Positions 27,745 to 37,404 of a stretch of DNA of 64,000 nt are shown piece by piece. A model generated the notes under the pieces. That model saw only the letters and a list, made by a program, of their open reading frames with translations. It was not told where the DNA came from and did no database searches. How positions within the stretch are numbered: position 1 is the first letter of the stretch; every line of letters begins with the position of its first letter. This DNA is from Calothrix sp. PCC 7507 (lineage in GTDB: Bacteria > Cyanobacteriota > Cyanobacteriia > Cyanobacteriales > Nostocaceae): positions 62,001 to 126,000 of the forward strand of contig NC_019682.1 of the NCBI RefSeq assembly GCF_000316575.1, written 5' to 3'. Both the position numbers and the translations under genes were made by a program.

Positions 27745-28193
27745 AGTGAATACCTTTTTATAAGATTACAAAGTTGTCAGCGCCACTAGCTTCTAGCAAC
27801 TTAGTTTAAATCTGGTAACTAGTAAGTCGCCTCAGTATTTTTACCAAGAAAGATGAAGAGTACTGAGTTGCGAACATTTACGTAAATGAACGGTAATCAG
27901 TTATGTAGGAATTTCAGTATATGTCTAAAATTTGCTGGAACAGAATTAAAATGCAATTCAGCATACTTTAATATTGCGTATAAGATTTACGTCAGTGCTG
28001 AGGGAAATGCAGATTTCCTAATGACTCGTGGAATTTGCAATATTTTGGCGATCGCAGGTAATAAAGATGATTTAATTGCTTTTATGAGCGATCACCCCAA
28101 ATCGGCAACATTTAGTGATTATCTGTGAGATAGACAAGAAGTAGACTGTTGTTGCGATCGCTATTTCAATAATATTTTGCTTACTTGCAACAC

Positions 28194-28609
28194 TCAATCA
28201 GACAACAAGATCGCAAAGCCTTCTTGGGTGAAGTGTTTATCGTGTGTCAGTACCCCCCTATAATCTCTAGTTGGCTCATAGTTTGCATAGAAATGCAATC
28301 TGTCAAGCTATAGCCTTTATCGAAACGTTGAGAATACAGAGTTAGACCACCTAAAAAGGATTCGCGTGTTTGTGGAATAACTTGAACCCGATCATTTTGC
28401 AGAATGCTTTGTGCTAGTTGATATATTCCGCTTCGGGTGTATCTACCAGCAGTTGAGAAATAATTTACAAACTCAGTCAGCACCTCATCGGTTGTAATCA
28501 GTTTTGTTTGCATCAGCGATTTGTGTATTTCTTGAGTGCGGACGTGCCATGCATCTCGTGGATTAGCAAGCGCTATCCAGTAAAACGTGTCTACAAAAAC
28601 GGGATTCAT
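28194..28609 (-). pseudogene. VapC-like PIN toxin with a frameshift at a G-run
   Basis: The first frame reads MNPVFVDTFYWIALANPRDA, TDEVLTEFVNYF and GYSLTDCISMQTMSQLEI, then hits a stop (IGGY-stop) just after a run of six G. Shifting frame at the run continues VLTHDKHFTQEGFAILLSD to a stop at 28194, the usual end of this family. All acidic PIN residues are in the first frame. It may be inactivated, or produced at low level by slippage at the G-run. Confidence 0.75.
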
Positions 28610-28920
28610 GCTGAAGTTTGAGGATTTCCGTAGAGATACTGGTCATGCTGCTGGGCGCTATCTGTGTGCAAGTTAACAAGTTCTTCAGGAGGAATACTCT
28701 GAGCAAATTGCTCGAACTCGTTGAAGAGATTTTGTAAGGAGTTATCTGCTTCAAGAGGAGAAGCAATTACCTGGGTGCTATCTGCTTCCTGAATACTATC
28801 TTGATTAGAACCGTGTTCGCTAGATTGCGCCTTTACAGACTGCAAAAGGTGTAAAATTGCTTCAATCAGTGCCTCTGGTGCTTGCTCAATTTCTCGAAGA
28901 AGTTGCTCTTTCGCCGTCAT
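28606..28920 (-). CDS. Antitoxin partner of the adjacent PIN toxin
   Basis: 104 residues from the ATG at 28920 (MTAKEQLLREIEQAPEALIE); a longer frame to 28998 is less likely. The opening helix, LREIEQAPEALIEAILHLLQ, is typical of DUF2281-like antitoxins. The C-terminal part SIPPEELVNLHTDSAQQHDQ and LYGNPQ matches toxin-binding tails. It overlaps the toxin start by four bases (28606-28609). Confidence 0.7.
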   Translation of the reverse strand: MTAKEQLLREIEQAPEALIEAILHLLQSVKAQSSEHGSNQDSIQEADSTQVIASPLEADNSLQNLFNEFEQFAQSIPPEELVNLHTDSAQQHDQYLYGNPQTSA

Positions 28921-29019
28921 TGCTGATACCCTCAAGCAAATACTTGAAATTGTACTATTAAGTTTAACTCTTATCACTCTCACCCTCGAAAAAAACACTG
29001 CATAGTTAGGGATTTTATA

Positions 29020-29282
29020 ACTGCGATGTCTGCGACGGGCTATTCGGCGTCGCCCTCACTCGACAAGAAACTAGGCGTAGGCGTAGCCCGTCGTAGACAT
29101 CGACAGATGAGATACCACTAATAATCGAAAGACATAGGAGTGAAAATGACGTAGGGACAATACCCTGCGGGAAGCCGCTCCGCGTCTACATGAATTGTCC
29201 CTACCAAGAATTTCAGTCAACGCATAATTAATTTCTGGGGATGTCTAATCATTAGCGATCGCCTGTAACCCAAAGATGTTGC
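29020..29282. repeat. Cluster of small dispersed repeats
   Basis: GCGATGTCTGCGACGGGC, GGCGTAGCCCGTCGTAGACA and GGGAAGCCGCTCCGCGTCT lie close together without a gene. These resemble the small dispersed repeats described in Nostoc genomes. Confidence 0.5.
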
Positions 29283-30200
29283 TTAATACACTTGAGGGAC
29301 AAAAAACTGCTCATTGCGGGGGGCGCGAATATAATCCTCAGCCACAGGTCTAGACGGAAGGTCTAAGGGAGGAGGTGTCATATCTTCGTAAGGAACTTTG
29401 CTCAACAAATGATGAATGCAGTTGAGCCGCGCCCGTTTTTTATCATCTGCTTCAATTGTAAACCAGGGAGCTTCTGGAATATTTGTGTAAGCAAACATGG
29501 TATCTTTGGCTTTGGAATATTCTACCCAGCGATCGCGTGATTCCAAATCCATTGGGCTGAGTTTCCAGCGCCTTGCTGGATCGTGACTCCGAGAAAGAAA
29601 GCGTTTTTCTTGTTCTTCATCGCTGACTGAGAACCAGTACTTAATTAAAACAATGCCCGATCGCACCAGCATTCGTTCAAATTCTGGGCAAGATTGCATG
29701 AATTCTTGATATTCTGCTTCAGTACAAAAACCCATTACCTTTTCAACTCCGGCTCGGTTGTACCAACTGCGATCGAAGAGGACAATTTCGCCTGCTGTCG
29801 GCAGATGTTGCACATAGCGCTGAAAATACCACTGAGTTTTCTCGCGATCGGAGGGGGTTCCTAGAGCCACTACACGACAGCCACGAGGATTTAGTGGATC
29901 AGCAATGCGTTTAATTACTCCTCCTTTGCCGGCAGCATCGCGCCCTTCAAATATGACGACAACCCGATAGCCAGTGTGCTTAATCCAGTATTGCATTTTG
30001 ACTAGCTCAATCTGGAGTTGTTCTAGTTCAGTTTCAAAAGTTTTTTTGGGAATTTTTTTGGCAAAAGCTTCAGTGCTACCATCAAAAATCCGTTTGGATT
30101 TTTTAGATTTTTTCTTGTCTTTGTCCTTTAGTAGGTTTTCTATTAAAGCAGGTTGAACTAGACCATTATTTTGCTGGTTTTCGACTTCATCAATTGACAT
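29283..30200 (-). CDS. ppk2: Polyphosphate kinase 2 (PPK2 family)
   Basis: Transfers phosphate between polyphosphate and nucleotides. 305 residues from the ATG at 30200 (MSIDEVENQQNN); an upstream in-frame ATG at 30230 would add 10. Walker A is VIFEGRDAAGKGGVIKRI; Walker B and lid are VLFDRSWYNRAGVEKVMGFC; further family marks are SDREKTQWYFQRYVQHLP, RSHDPARRWKLSPMDLESRD and NIPEAPWF. A charged N-terminal tail (KDKDKKKSKKSKRIFDG) precedes the domain. This is a one-domain PPK2; whether it favours ADP or GDP cannot be told. The same element carries a Ppx/GppA-like domain at 37405-39564. Confidence 0.92.
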   Translation of the reverse strand: MSIDEVENQQNNGLVQPALIENLLKDKDKKKSKKSKRIFDGSTEAFAKKIPKKTFETELEQLQIELVKMQYWIKHTGYRVVVIFEGRDAAGKGGVIKRIADPLNPRGCRVVALGTPSDREKTQWYFQRYVQHLPTAGEIVLFDRSWYNRAGVEKVMGFCTEAEYQEFMQSCPEFERMLVRSGIVLIKYWFSVSDEEQEKRFLSRSHDPARRWKLSPMDLESRDRWVEYSKAKDTMFAYTNIPEAPWFTIEADDKKRARLNCIHHLLSKVPYEDMTPPPLDLPSRPVAEDYIRAPRNEQFFVPQVY

Positions 30201-30355
30201 CGCAGTGACTCCAAGCCATTGAATCGGCACAATTCGCCTTATCTACCAAGTATATATTTTAATTAATAGCTCTGAGTGTAAATATATATAAGTAACTCGG
30301 TGTAAATAATTGTCTCTAGGATAAGGCAACAGGCAACTTGTACTGAGCGGAGTCG

Positions 30356-30430
30356 AAGTATAGGTAGAAGGGTTTTAGCCTTGTTTACTTTTCTTCGCAT
30401 AGTTTGCTTTTATTGTGCCGACTTACTTAA
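30356..30430. repeat. Dispersed 75-bp repeat, copy 1
   Basis: GGGTTTTAGCCTTGTTTACT followed by ATTGTGCCGACTTACTTAA, nearly identical to 40402-40482 in the same orientation. A short part (TGCCGACTTACTTA) also occurs at 39608. Confidence 0.7.
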
Positions 30431-30439
30431 ATGCTCTGA

Positions 30440-30550
30440 TATATAGCGGTTATCGGTTGAGTCCAATACACTCATAAGGTCACGGCACTGCCGTGACCCT
30501 ACAAGCGGCGATATAATTTTGTATTGCATCCAATTGAGAACCGCTATATA
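30440..30550. mobile_element. 111-bp MITE with TATATAGCGGTT ends
   Basis: The left end TATATAGCGGTTATCGGTTG and the reverse complement of the right end TATATAGCGGTTCTCAATTG pair for about 32 bp. The centre holds a short palindrome CACGGCACTGCCGTG. It belongs to the same end family as 8405-8510 and 11347-11526. Confidence 0.75.
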
Positions 30551-30617
30551 AGAACCAGTCTGAGACATCACCCTAACTCGCTAGACTACATGTGGGGTTG
30601 TCAAGTAATTAGAAATT

Positions 30618-31229
30618 ATGCCTTATAGTCAGTTTACAAATATTAGTAAAGTTAAAGAGGCTTTCGGGTTAAAAACGCAGGAAGGCGGGAGATTCATTCC
30701 TGTCACTAAACCTATTGAAGCATCTGCTACACTAACGGCATATCTTGGAGAAAGTCTGTCAATAGCTTCTGCCGCAAGTGAAAAAGCGCGTTCTGAAGGA
30801 ATTATTTACCCAGTATTATTAGAAGTCAGACGGATATTAAATCGGCAAATTAGCTTATTTTCTGGAGAAGATTTTACAGTTGATGAGACAGTTGGACTTA
30901 ATGGAATGTGTGATTTCCTTTTGAGTCGATCGCCGGAAGTGCTAGAAATTGAAGCCCCTGCAATTGTCATTGTGGAAGCAAAAAAAGCTGATTTAAAAAC
31001 TGGTTTTGGACAATGTATTGCAGAGATGGTTGCGGCACAGCGATTCAATGCTGCAAAAAATCATCCAGTTTCCGTAATATATGGTTCTATTAGTAGTGGT
31101 ACGCAATGGCGATTTCTGAAGCTTGAGGAAAATACTGTCACTATCGATCTGATGGATTATCCCCTCCCACCTGTGGAAGAAATTCTCGCAATTTTAGTTT
31201 GGATGGTTCAAAGCGTTGGGGATATTTGA
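30618..31229 (+). CDS. PD-(D/E)XK nuclease-like hypothetical protein
   Basis: 203 residues. The segment EIEAPAIVIVEAKKADLKTG with a preceding NGMCDFLLSRSPEVL has the spacing of the D...ExK active site of the PD-(D/E)XK fold: Asp in CDFLL, then VEAKK. GFGQCIAEMVAAQRFNA fits the following helix. Similar cyanobacterial proteins exist, to my memory without a known role. It could be a nuclease of defence type or an inactive relative. Single gene, no operon partner. Confidence 0.65.
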   Translation: MPYSQFTNISKVKEAFGLKTQEGGRFIPVTKPIEASATLTAYLGESLSIASAASEKARSEGIIYPVLLEVRRILNRQISLFSGEDFTVDETVGLNGMCDFLLSRSPEVLEIEAPAIVIVEAKKADLKTGFGQCIAEMVAAQRFNAAKNHPVSVIYGSISSGTQWRFLKLEENTVTIDLMDYPLPPVEEILAILVWMVQSVGDI

Positions 31230-31442
31230 AATAGCTATGCGATGCTTAAGGTCATCACGATACTGCGATCGCTAACATCTTGAGGTAGTTCAGTTATGCG
31301 CTACCCAATTTATCAGAATTGCGATCGCACTTTCCTTCATCATCGATCACCCTAGTACAAGACGGCGGAAGTAAGCCGAGTATTATATGGGATAATTAAG
31401 TCAGTAGATGAAAAGCTTTGTTTGGTGACAAAGAATCAGGGT

Positions 31443-31946
31443 ATGGCAAGATTAGCTCCAAAAGAATTAAGTTTGAGTGATAGTGAGCAGAATGAACTAC
31501 AAGAGTTGATAAAGGGACATAAGACAGCACAGCAAATCGTCATCCGAGCCAAAATTATTCTTCTGGCATCATCAGGGAAAAATAACGGCGAAATTGCTCG
31601 AATATTAGAGATTAGTCTAGATATGACTCGTTTATGGCGAAAGCGATGGTTGGAGACAGAGGGAGCAAAATTATCAGCTTTTCAAAGATTACAAGATCAA
31701 GAGCGTACTGGCGCACCAGTAAAATTTAGCATGGAACAAGTAATAGAGTTGTTTGCGCTTGCCTGTTCGCCGCCAGAAGATTACGGTCGGACAATAAGTC
31801 ACTGGACATCTAGAGAACTGACAGATGAAATTACAAAACAAGGGATTATCGAAAGTATATCTGTTCGCCATGTGGGAAGACTATTAGAAGAAGCTCAATT
31901 GAAGCCACACCAAAGTCGGTACTGGCTGACTCCCCCCCCTGGATGA
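31443..31946 (+). CDS. IS630 transposase, first frame (DNA-binding part)
   Basis: 167 residues with a helix-turn-helix region (HKTAQQIVIRAKIILLASSG, NGEIARILEISLDMTRLWRK) and a second one (WTSRELTDEITKQGIIES, SVRHVGRLLEEAQLKPH). It ends RYWLTPPPG at a run of eight C. Losing one C in effect would join it to the catalytic frame that follows, reading LTPPLDEKFDAKVED. Frameshifted transposase pairs are common in IS630. Confidence 0.85.
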   Translation: MARLAPKELSLSDSEQNELQELIKGHKTAQQIVIRAKIILLASSGKNNGEIARILEISLDMTRLWRKRWLETEGAKLSAFQRLQDQERTGAPVKFSMEQVIELFALACSPPEDYGRTISHWTSRELTDEITKQGIIESISVRHVGRLLEEAQLKPHQSRYWLTPPPG

Positions 31947-31980
31947 AAAATTTGATGCAAAAGTTGAAGATATTACAGAT

Positions 31981-32646
31981 TTGTATTTAAATGCGATTGA
32001 CCGTCATCTAAAGGGGGAACGCACAATATCTATTGATGAGATGACAGGTATTCAAGCTACTGAGCGCATAGAAAAAGACTTACCAATGCGACCGGGCAAA
32101 GTTGAAAGAAGGGAATTTGAATATATTCGTCACGGTACGCAAACCTTGATAGCCAGTTTCGATGTTGCCACTGGTCAAATTATCAGACCAACTTGTGGAG
32201 ATTCCAGAACAGAAGTTGATTTTATCTTTCATATTCATCAAACTATTGCCACTGACCCCAATGCGAAAAAATGGCATTTAATTATGGATTGCCTGAACAC
32301 TCATCAATCGGAGTCCTTAGTTCGTTTTGTTGCACAAATTGAAGGTTTAAACATCAACCTTGGCATTAAGGGTAAAAGTGGCATCCTCAAATCAATGAAA
32401 TCTCGTGCAGCTTTTTTAAGTGACCCCACACATCAAATCGTTTTCCATTACACACCACTACATTCTTCTTGGCTCAACCAAATTGAAATTTGGTTTAGTA
32501 TTTTGGTACGGAAGTTACTAAGAAGAGCCAGTTTCCAGAGTCAGGATGATCTCAAAACTAGAATTCTTGCTTTTATTGACTACTTTAATCAAACAATGGC
32601 TAAACCTTTCAAGTGGACATATAAGGGTAAAGTTTTGGCTGTTTAA
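31981..32646 (+). CDS. IS630 transposase, second frame (DDE catalytic part)
   Basis: The catalytic half holds the DDE triad: Asp in TISIDEMTGIQ, Asp in HLIMDCLNTHQS, and Glu in SWLNQIEIWFSIL. The coding sequence continues directly from the C-run near 31931, so the listed start is only the first start-like codon. The product is expected only as a fusion with the first frame. Confidence 0.85.
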   Translation: MYLNAIDRHLKGERTISIDEMTGIQATERIEKDLPMRPGKVERREFEYIRHGTQTLIASFDVATGQIIRPTCGDSRTEVDFIFHIHQTIATDPNAKKWHLIMDCLNTHQSESLVRFVAQIEGLNINLGIKGKSGILKSMKSRAAFLSDPTHQIVFHYTPLHSSWLNQIEIWFSILVRKLLRRASFQSQDDLKTRILAFIDYFNQTMAKPFKWTYKGKVLAV

Positions 32647-32676
32647 TACTCGGTTTATTTCCGCCGTCCTGTACTA

Positions 32677-32891
32677 GTACAGGTCGGCAGAAATAAGAAT
32701 ACCATTGTAGTGCGAGCAGCGTTCGACTGAGCGCTCACGCCGTACTCCTCCGGGGAAGCAAGCTACGCGTAGCGTCCCGCAGGGAAGTCTTGTTCGCATA
32801 TAAACGCGAGCAAGATGCTCGCACTACTTTAATTATCAAAACTGAAATATTCATAAAATGGTATGCTTGCGCCATGCGGTACTAGGCTTTT
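32677..32891. repeat. Small repeats downstream of IS630
   Basis: AGGTCGGCAGAAATAAGAAT resembles a second partial IS end. TGCGAGCAGCG...GCGAGCAAGATGCTCGCACT forms a foldback like the one at 5999. No gene. Confidence 0.45.
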
Positions 32892-34235
32892 CTATCTTTT
32901 CCCAATCATCACCATCCGCACACCACCCGCAGGAGCAAGGGCAAACCCACGACGTTGCAATTTAACGGGTTTATCTTCTGCTAAAGCAAGTTGATATTTT
33001 GATAAAACCGTTGCCAGAACTAATTTTATTTCTAACTGAGCTAAGGCATATCCCAAACACCGCCGACTTCCACCACCAAAAGGCAGGTATTCTGAAGGGG
33101 AATACTGTCGCCCTAAAAAGCGTTCTGGTTTGAACTGTTCAGCATTAGGATACAAATCTTCCCGGTAATGCACGAGGTAAATACTCGGCATTAAGGTGGT
33201 TTCAGCATCAAACTCATATCCAGCAATCTTCGTGGATGATTTGGTGATGCGTGGGAACAGCCCGGGAATGACTGGATACATCCGTAGAGTTTCTTGAGAA
33301 ACTGCTGTTAAGTAGGGAAGTTGAGCAATTTCCATTGGGTGGGGATTATCCCCTAAGCTGTCGAGTTCCTGCTGCAATTTTTCTAGGACATCTGGATGTT
33401 GGTAAATCTGATAGAAAGCCCAGGCGAGTGTTGTTGCAGTAGTTTCATGCCCAGCAAATAAAATTGTGAGCAGTTCATCTGTTAATTCTGCGTCGCTCAT
33501 GGCTTGCCCATTTTCATCCCGTGCTGCCATCATCAGGCTGAGAACATCGGCACCCTTTTCATCGTTTTTTGTACTTTTTTCGGCAATTTCTGCTTGTAGC
33601 AGTCTGTGAATCTGGCCTTGTCTTTGTTTCATCTGGCCCCAAGGTGTCCAGCTTCCCCAATCTTTTTGTAAGAACTGAAAAAATAGCATACTAGAGCGCA
33701 AGGGAGAATCGGTCATATCGAGCCAAGCTGTCAGTAAGCGTTTAAGTTGTTGATAGCGTTCCCCTGCGCTTAAACCAAAGACGATTTGCAAAATCACTTC
33801 TAGGCTAACCTTCTGCATGGTTGAGCGAGCGATAAATGGTTGGCCGATTTGCCATTGACTTGTGATTTGATTTGTGATTAGGCAGATTTGTTGGGCATAA
33901 GTTTGTAGTCTTTCCCCATGAAAGGGTGGCATTAATAATTTTCGTTCTCGTCGATGGCGATCGCCATCCATTAACATGAGAGAATTTTGTCCAAGCAGCG
34001 GCTTTGCCAGCTCATTCCCTCGACCTATATCAAATTTAGAATCTTGGTTGAAAATTTCTTGAATGGCTTGCGGATTGCCAATGATTACATAAGATCCGAC
34101 TCCACTCAGATGCATGGAAAAAATGTCTCCATGCTTTTGGCTATATTTATGCTGAAAAGCGATTGGATCGGCAATCCAATTTATGAGTTGCCACCAAGGA
34201 GGGCTGGTGATGCAATTTGGTAATTGATTTAACAT
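32892..34235 (-). CDS. Cytochrome P450 (CYP110-like)
   Basis: 447-residue haem-thiolate monooxygenase. I-helix [21 protein letters not shown]-helix ExxR in [22 protein letters not shown] region [12 protein letters not shown], and haem-binding [20 protein letters not shown] with the axial cysteine. Full length for a soluble bacterial P450, no membrane anchor. The nifD element of Anabaena 7120 also carries a P450 of the CYP110 family, reported to bind alkanes and fatty acids, so this is probably a conserved element gene. It stands alone with no ferredoxin or reductase beside it. Confidence 0.92.
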   Translation of the reverse strand: MLNQLPNCITSPPWWQLINWIADPIAFQHKYSQKHGDIFSMHLSGVGSYVIIGNPQAIQEIFNQDSKFDIGRGNELAKPLLGQNSLMLMDGDRHRRERKLLMPPFHGERLQTYAQQICLITNQITSQWQIGQPFIARSTMQKVSLEVILQIVFGLSAGERYQQLKRLLTAWLDMTDSPLRSSMLFFQFLQKDWGSWTPWGQMKQRQGQIHRLLQAEIAEKSTKNDEKGADVLSLMMAARDENGQAMSDAELTDELLTILFAGHETTATTLAWAFYQIYQHPDVLEKLQQELDSLGDNPHPMEIAQLPYLTAVSQETLRMYPVIPGLFPRITKSSTKIAGYEFDAETTLMPSIYLVHYREDLYPNAEQFKPERFLGRQYSPSEYLPFGGGSRRCLGYALAQLEIKLVLATVLSKYQLALAEDKPVKLQRRGFALAPAGGVRMVMIGKR

Positions 34236-34496
34236 AAGATTTCCCCTCTGTCCCTATAAATTAACTCTACATCAGGGGCTAGGCATTAGGGGCTAGAAAT
34301 TAGAGCCTAGGGTGTACCTTGCAAGTCGGGAAGAAGAAATATAAGGTTTGATACTTTTATAAATTATGTCTTGATAAGGTAATAACTCTTGTGGTAGCTA
34401 ATTTTTGAGATAATTCTCCATCACGTTGTGTGACCAAAAAAGGCAAAATAAGTAAAAAGAAATGTTGAATTTATCTTACTTTTTACTTGTTCAGGT

Positions 34497-35075
34497 TTAG
34501 TCTGGAAAAGCCACACCAGTCATGGGGTCACGGATATACAGCCCTAGTGTGAGACTACGCATTACTTCATCCCAAATGGGTGTTAGCTGTTCTGCTTGAT
34601 CTGCCCAATAATCGAATGTAATCAAGCATTGAACATTAGACCCCAAACCAATGCAAGTCCGCGAAAAAGCTTCACGTGGCTCCGCTTGGGTGTCGATAAA
34701 CTTAATCTCTGTCCACACAATCTTGGCGGTTTGGCGCTTAAGGGTAAAAATTTCGCCCTTCTCAATAACGTTACGACTGTCGTCTTCTATGACTTTTCTC
34801 ATAGTGCGTTTTAGCGGGAACTGGCTCCAGTCGTTGGGTGGGAGTTGATTAAAAGATACTTCCAAGCAGCAATCATCGTCGGGCGGTTTTCTATCGAGGA
34901 ATTTGAACGATTTTTCTTGTGGCTCAAAAACCCAATCCTGGGGAACATTGAAGCGAACAGCTCCCCGATTGGCGACAAAAATTTTGTAGCCTGATGGCGA
35001 TTCCCAGCGATGGTCTGGCTTTAGTTCAAGTGTTTCTTTAATCCACTGGAGATTGCTTTTCTTACGCTTTGGCAT
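34497..35075 (-). CDS. Hypothetical protein, 192 aa
   Basis: Not assigned to a family. It begins MPKRKKSNLQWIKETLELKP, with SGYKIFVANRGAVRFNVPQD and FKFLDRKPPDDDCCLEVSFN, and ends SLTLGLYIRDPMTGVAFPD. It looks like a soluble, single-domain, mixed alpha/beta protein. No signal peptide or membrane segment. The GAVRFNVPQDWVFEP and CLITFDYWADQAEQLTPIWD blocks recall the fold of proteins that handle small lipoprotein-like domains, but I cannot name a function. Possibly a conserved cargo gene of nifD elements. Confidence 0.6.
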   Translation of the reverse strand: MPKRKKSNLQWIKETLELKPDHRWESPSGYKIFVANRGAVRFNVPQDWVFEPQEKSFKFLDRKPPDDDCCLEVSFNQLPPNDWSQFPLKRTMRKVIEDDSRNVIEKGEIFTLKRQTAKIVWTEIKFIDTQAEPREAFSRTCIGLGSNVQCLITFDYWADQAEQLTPIWDEVMRSLTLGLYIRDPMTGVAFPD

Positions 35076-35278
35076 AGTGTTGTTGCAGATTTGGTGTTTT
35101 GCGATCGCCTACGACCAAACCTAGGCGATCGCCCACTTTGTTAATCTTACCAAATTGCTAGATGTTGCCCATAAACAATTGTATATTTTGCAGATTGTGT
35201 ATGAAATGCTTAGACGTAACCCGTCATCAAGGATGAAAAGAACCTAAACTTTTCACGATTCAAGTCTCGTTCTCTGTC

Positions 35279-35325
35279 TTAAAAAGTTTTGCGCTCCTGT
35301 AATCAGGACGCGCAAACTTTTCGCT
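35279..35325 (-). terminator. Hairpin terminator of the 35401 gene
   Basis: AAAAGTTTTGCGCTCCTG and CAGGACGCGCAAACTTTT pair around TAAT. On the minus strand the stem ends in a short T-run (ACTTTTTAAG), as for an intrinsic terminator 75 nt past the stop of the gene at 35401. Confidence 0.7.
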
Positions 35326-35400
35326 TGTAGGCTAGGTTATTTTAGGTTTTAGATTTCACACTTCAGCCTACAGTTGCGCTTTCAAGCTAGTATCTGTTCC

Positions 35401-35844
35401 CTACTTGCCAAAAGCATCCTTGATGTTATCAACAGTGCGTTCAACAGCATTCTTTGTCTTGTCTACTGCTTTCTGTGTGCGAGCTGCGTCTTTGTCTGCT
35501 CTTTCCTGGATTCTAGCCGCATCTCTTTGTGCTTTGCGCCCAGCAAAACTACCATTATCTGTTGCTTCGTCTACTTTATTGGCATTGCTTTTTGCTGTCT
35601 GCTTCAGCTTATCTGCCGTATCTTGGATGAAATTCTTGGTTCGTCCAGCATCTTCACTGGCTTTGCCTTTAGCATCGTCGATATTGGCGGATGCAATTAA
35701 GTTTATAGCAGGATCAGCCATTGCTGAGGTGGTCGAGAAAAATGCACCCTGCCAAACGAAAGCGATCGCTAACAGACAAAATAGAGTTGTTGCCATCCAG
35801 CGTCCTACAATTGAAAGCCGGTTCACAAAATAATTAAGTTTCAT
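35401..35844 (-). CDS. Secreted, lysine/alanine-rich repeat protein
   Basis: 147 residues from the ATG at 35844 (MKLNYFVNRLSIVGRW). A signal peptide (hydrophobic TTLFCLLAIAFVWQGAFF, then STTSAMA-D) is followed by a low-complexity helical region rich in Ala, Asp and Lys (KGKASEDAGRTKNFIQDTAD, RIQERADKDAARTQKAVD, KNAVERTVDNIKDAFGK). This resembles LEA-like or CsbD-like stress proteins common in cyanobacteria. Likely periplasmic or outer-membrane associated. Monocistronic with its own terminator. The exact function is unknown. Confidence 0.65.
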   Translation of the reverse strand: MKLNYFVNRLSIVGRWMATTLFCLLAIAFVWQGAFFSTTSAMADPAINLIASANIDDAKGKASEDAGRTKNFIQDTADKLKQTAKSNANKVDEATDNGSFAGRKAQRDAARIQERADKDAARTQKAVDKTKNAVERTVDNIKDAFGK

Positions 35845-35853
35845 AGAATACAA

Positions 35854-36483
35854 TCTCCATGAGATTAAGCATCCTCATATTTACTTGATTTAACTCATCA
35901 GCCAAATCGTGCCCTAGATAGAGGTTTTTATGTCATCAGTTGTTAGAAAAACTCACTATTTTGATAGATTGAATGCACTGGTATCTTTATGCTCTAGTCT
36001 TCAGTAACAGGGGACGCTGATTGTGAGTTCTGCTGGGGCGATCGCCCGACGCCCAAGACTGTCGCTACAAATGAATGCGATCGCCCCAACTCATATTTCT
36101 AACTTTTGAAGAGATGCTATCTCCAACTTCTGGATGATACTAAGCGTTTTGCGAGTAAACACAAACAGGCTTTTGAGCAAATTTCGCATGTATCGCTTAA
36201 TTAAGAGTTTTAGCGAATATTTATTAGTCACGCAGGATGAACCTTTTATTAAACTCTATAGCAAGCTAAAGCTTGATTGCTCAGTGAGGGGGAAACTGGA
36301 AATCATCTTTCCTACCCTTGATACCAATTCACGAAAACACTGATATAGACAGATTTCTCGTAGTAGCACGGCATTGCCGTGCCCTTACCAACGCATCTGT
36401 ATTATTGTGAAATGGTATGACAACGAAAGATTTAGGGCTGGGTAGAAATATTTGATACATCAATCATAACTTTTCAAACATCC
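35854..36483. other. Gene-poor stretch
   Basis: A small palindrome ACGGCATTGCCGTGCCCTTA (near 36368) resembles the centre of the MITE at 30440. ATGCGATCGCCCCAACTCAT...TTTTGAAGAGATG (36073-36116) is a decayed relative of the ORF at 39919. A 69-codon frame at 36134 lacks support. Confidence 0.4.
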
Positions 36484-37155
36484 TCAATTTGATTTATTGA
36501 GTTCTCCAAATTTAACTTTCTTCAGGTAATTATATTTATTCTGTAACTCCCGGAAATTACCTTCAATCATTGGAAAAAGCTTGTCAGGGAATGGTTCATT
36601 TAAATCAACTGGATTAAATCTTTGTAGTTCTTGTACAGAGCGGATTGTTCTGTATACTGCAACATGCTTGATATATTTTAATAACTCATTTATCAAATCT
36701 TTGCTGTTATTTGCATTTTCTGCCAAGTGAATTTTTGACTCTATAATCTCAACAATTTCTTGATGATTTTTGAGTATGAATTCTTTTTCTATAGCATCAC
36801 TTGCAGCTTCAGGTAAAACATTGTTTTCAGGGCTTAAAGACTTGATTCGCTTCCACATTACATTATCTTTCTCTAGCCGCAAGTATATAGGCCAGTAGAA
36901 CTCAGAAATTTGTCTTTCTAAAAACTCAATCTCTGCATTATGTCGAGTTATAGCAATCTGATTTTCTAGCTCAGAGATTTGTTGCTTCTGCTGATTTTCT
37001 AGTTCGGCAATTAGTTGTCTTTGGTAATATTTTTCATTAGTTTCATTCTTAAATATCTCCAATCTTTTATTAAGCCAGTAGCCTGCTACCAAAACAATGC
37101 CACCAAGCAAAATTTTATCCAGAACTAATTCAATAATCTTTTCATAAAGAGCCAT
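36484..37155 (-). CDS. Membrane-anchored coiled-coil protein, unknown
   Basis: 223 residues. One N-terminal membrane segment (LVLDKILLGGIVLVAGYWLN), then a charged coiled coil (KNETNEKYYQRQLIAELENQ, QQISELENQIAITRHNAEIE), then a helical domain starting LERQISEFYWPIYLRLEKDN and ending NYLKKVKFGELNKSN. The start MALYEKIIELV is well placed. The layout, one short anchor plus a cytoplasmic helical bundle, is seen in several phage-defence and stress proteins, but no family can be named. The gene precedes nothing on its strand and lies 250 bases from the pseudokinase fusion. Confidence 0.6.
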   Translation of the reverse strand: MALYEKIIELVLDKILLGGIVLVAGYWLNKRLEIFKNETNEKYYQRQLIAELENQQKQQISELENQIAITRHNAEIEFLERQISEFYWPIYLRLEKDNVMWKRIKSLSPENNVLPEAASDAIEKEFILKNHQEIVEIIESKIHLAENANNSKDLINELLKYIKHVAVYRTIRSVQELQRFNPVDLNEPFPDKLFPMIEGNFRELQNKYNYLKKVKFGELNKSN

Positions 37156-37404
37156 TTAACGATTCTCTCCCGTGTCCAATGTGGAACTACAAATCATAAT
37201 TGTAACCAGGAGAACGAGCAAGCGACAGTACGTAATATTACAGTATTGCTAGTAATTTAATATTCCTAGGCTCTAAATCCCATAACCACGCCCAAACTTT
37301 CCACAGATATATCTTAGAGTTGAGTGTGTTGTCGCGCAGCACCAAGCACCTGACGCAACAAGCCATAGGCGCGCTTCTCTACGAGAGGCTACGCCAACGC
37401 ACTT

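Larger units (their letters stand above)
31353..32676 (+). mobile_element. IS630-family insertion sequence
   Basis: 33-bp terminal inverted repeats, left TAGTACAAGACGGCGGAAG (31353-31385) and right at 32644-32676, whose reverse complement starts TAGTACAGGACGGCGGAAA. Only a few differences separate them. A TA target duplication lies at the outer ends. One transposase in two overlapping frames fills the inside. The right end includes the transposase stop codon. Confidence 0.9.

Noticed and set aside
27886-28128. 80-codon plus-strand ORF
   Set aside because: Its end falls in repeat sequence, it has no recognisable domain and no partner; probably chance or a decayed gene.
36134-36343. 69-codon plus-strand ORF
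   Set aside because: No family features and no ribosome-binding site; located in a repeat-rich stretch.
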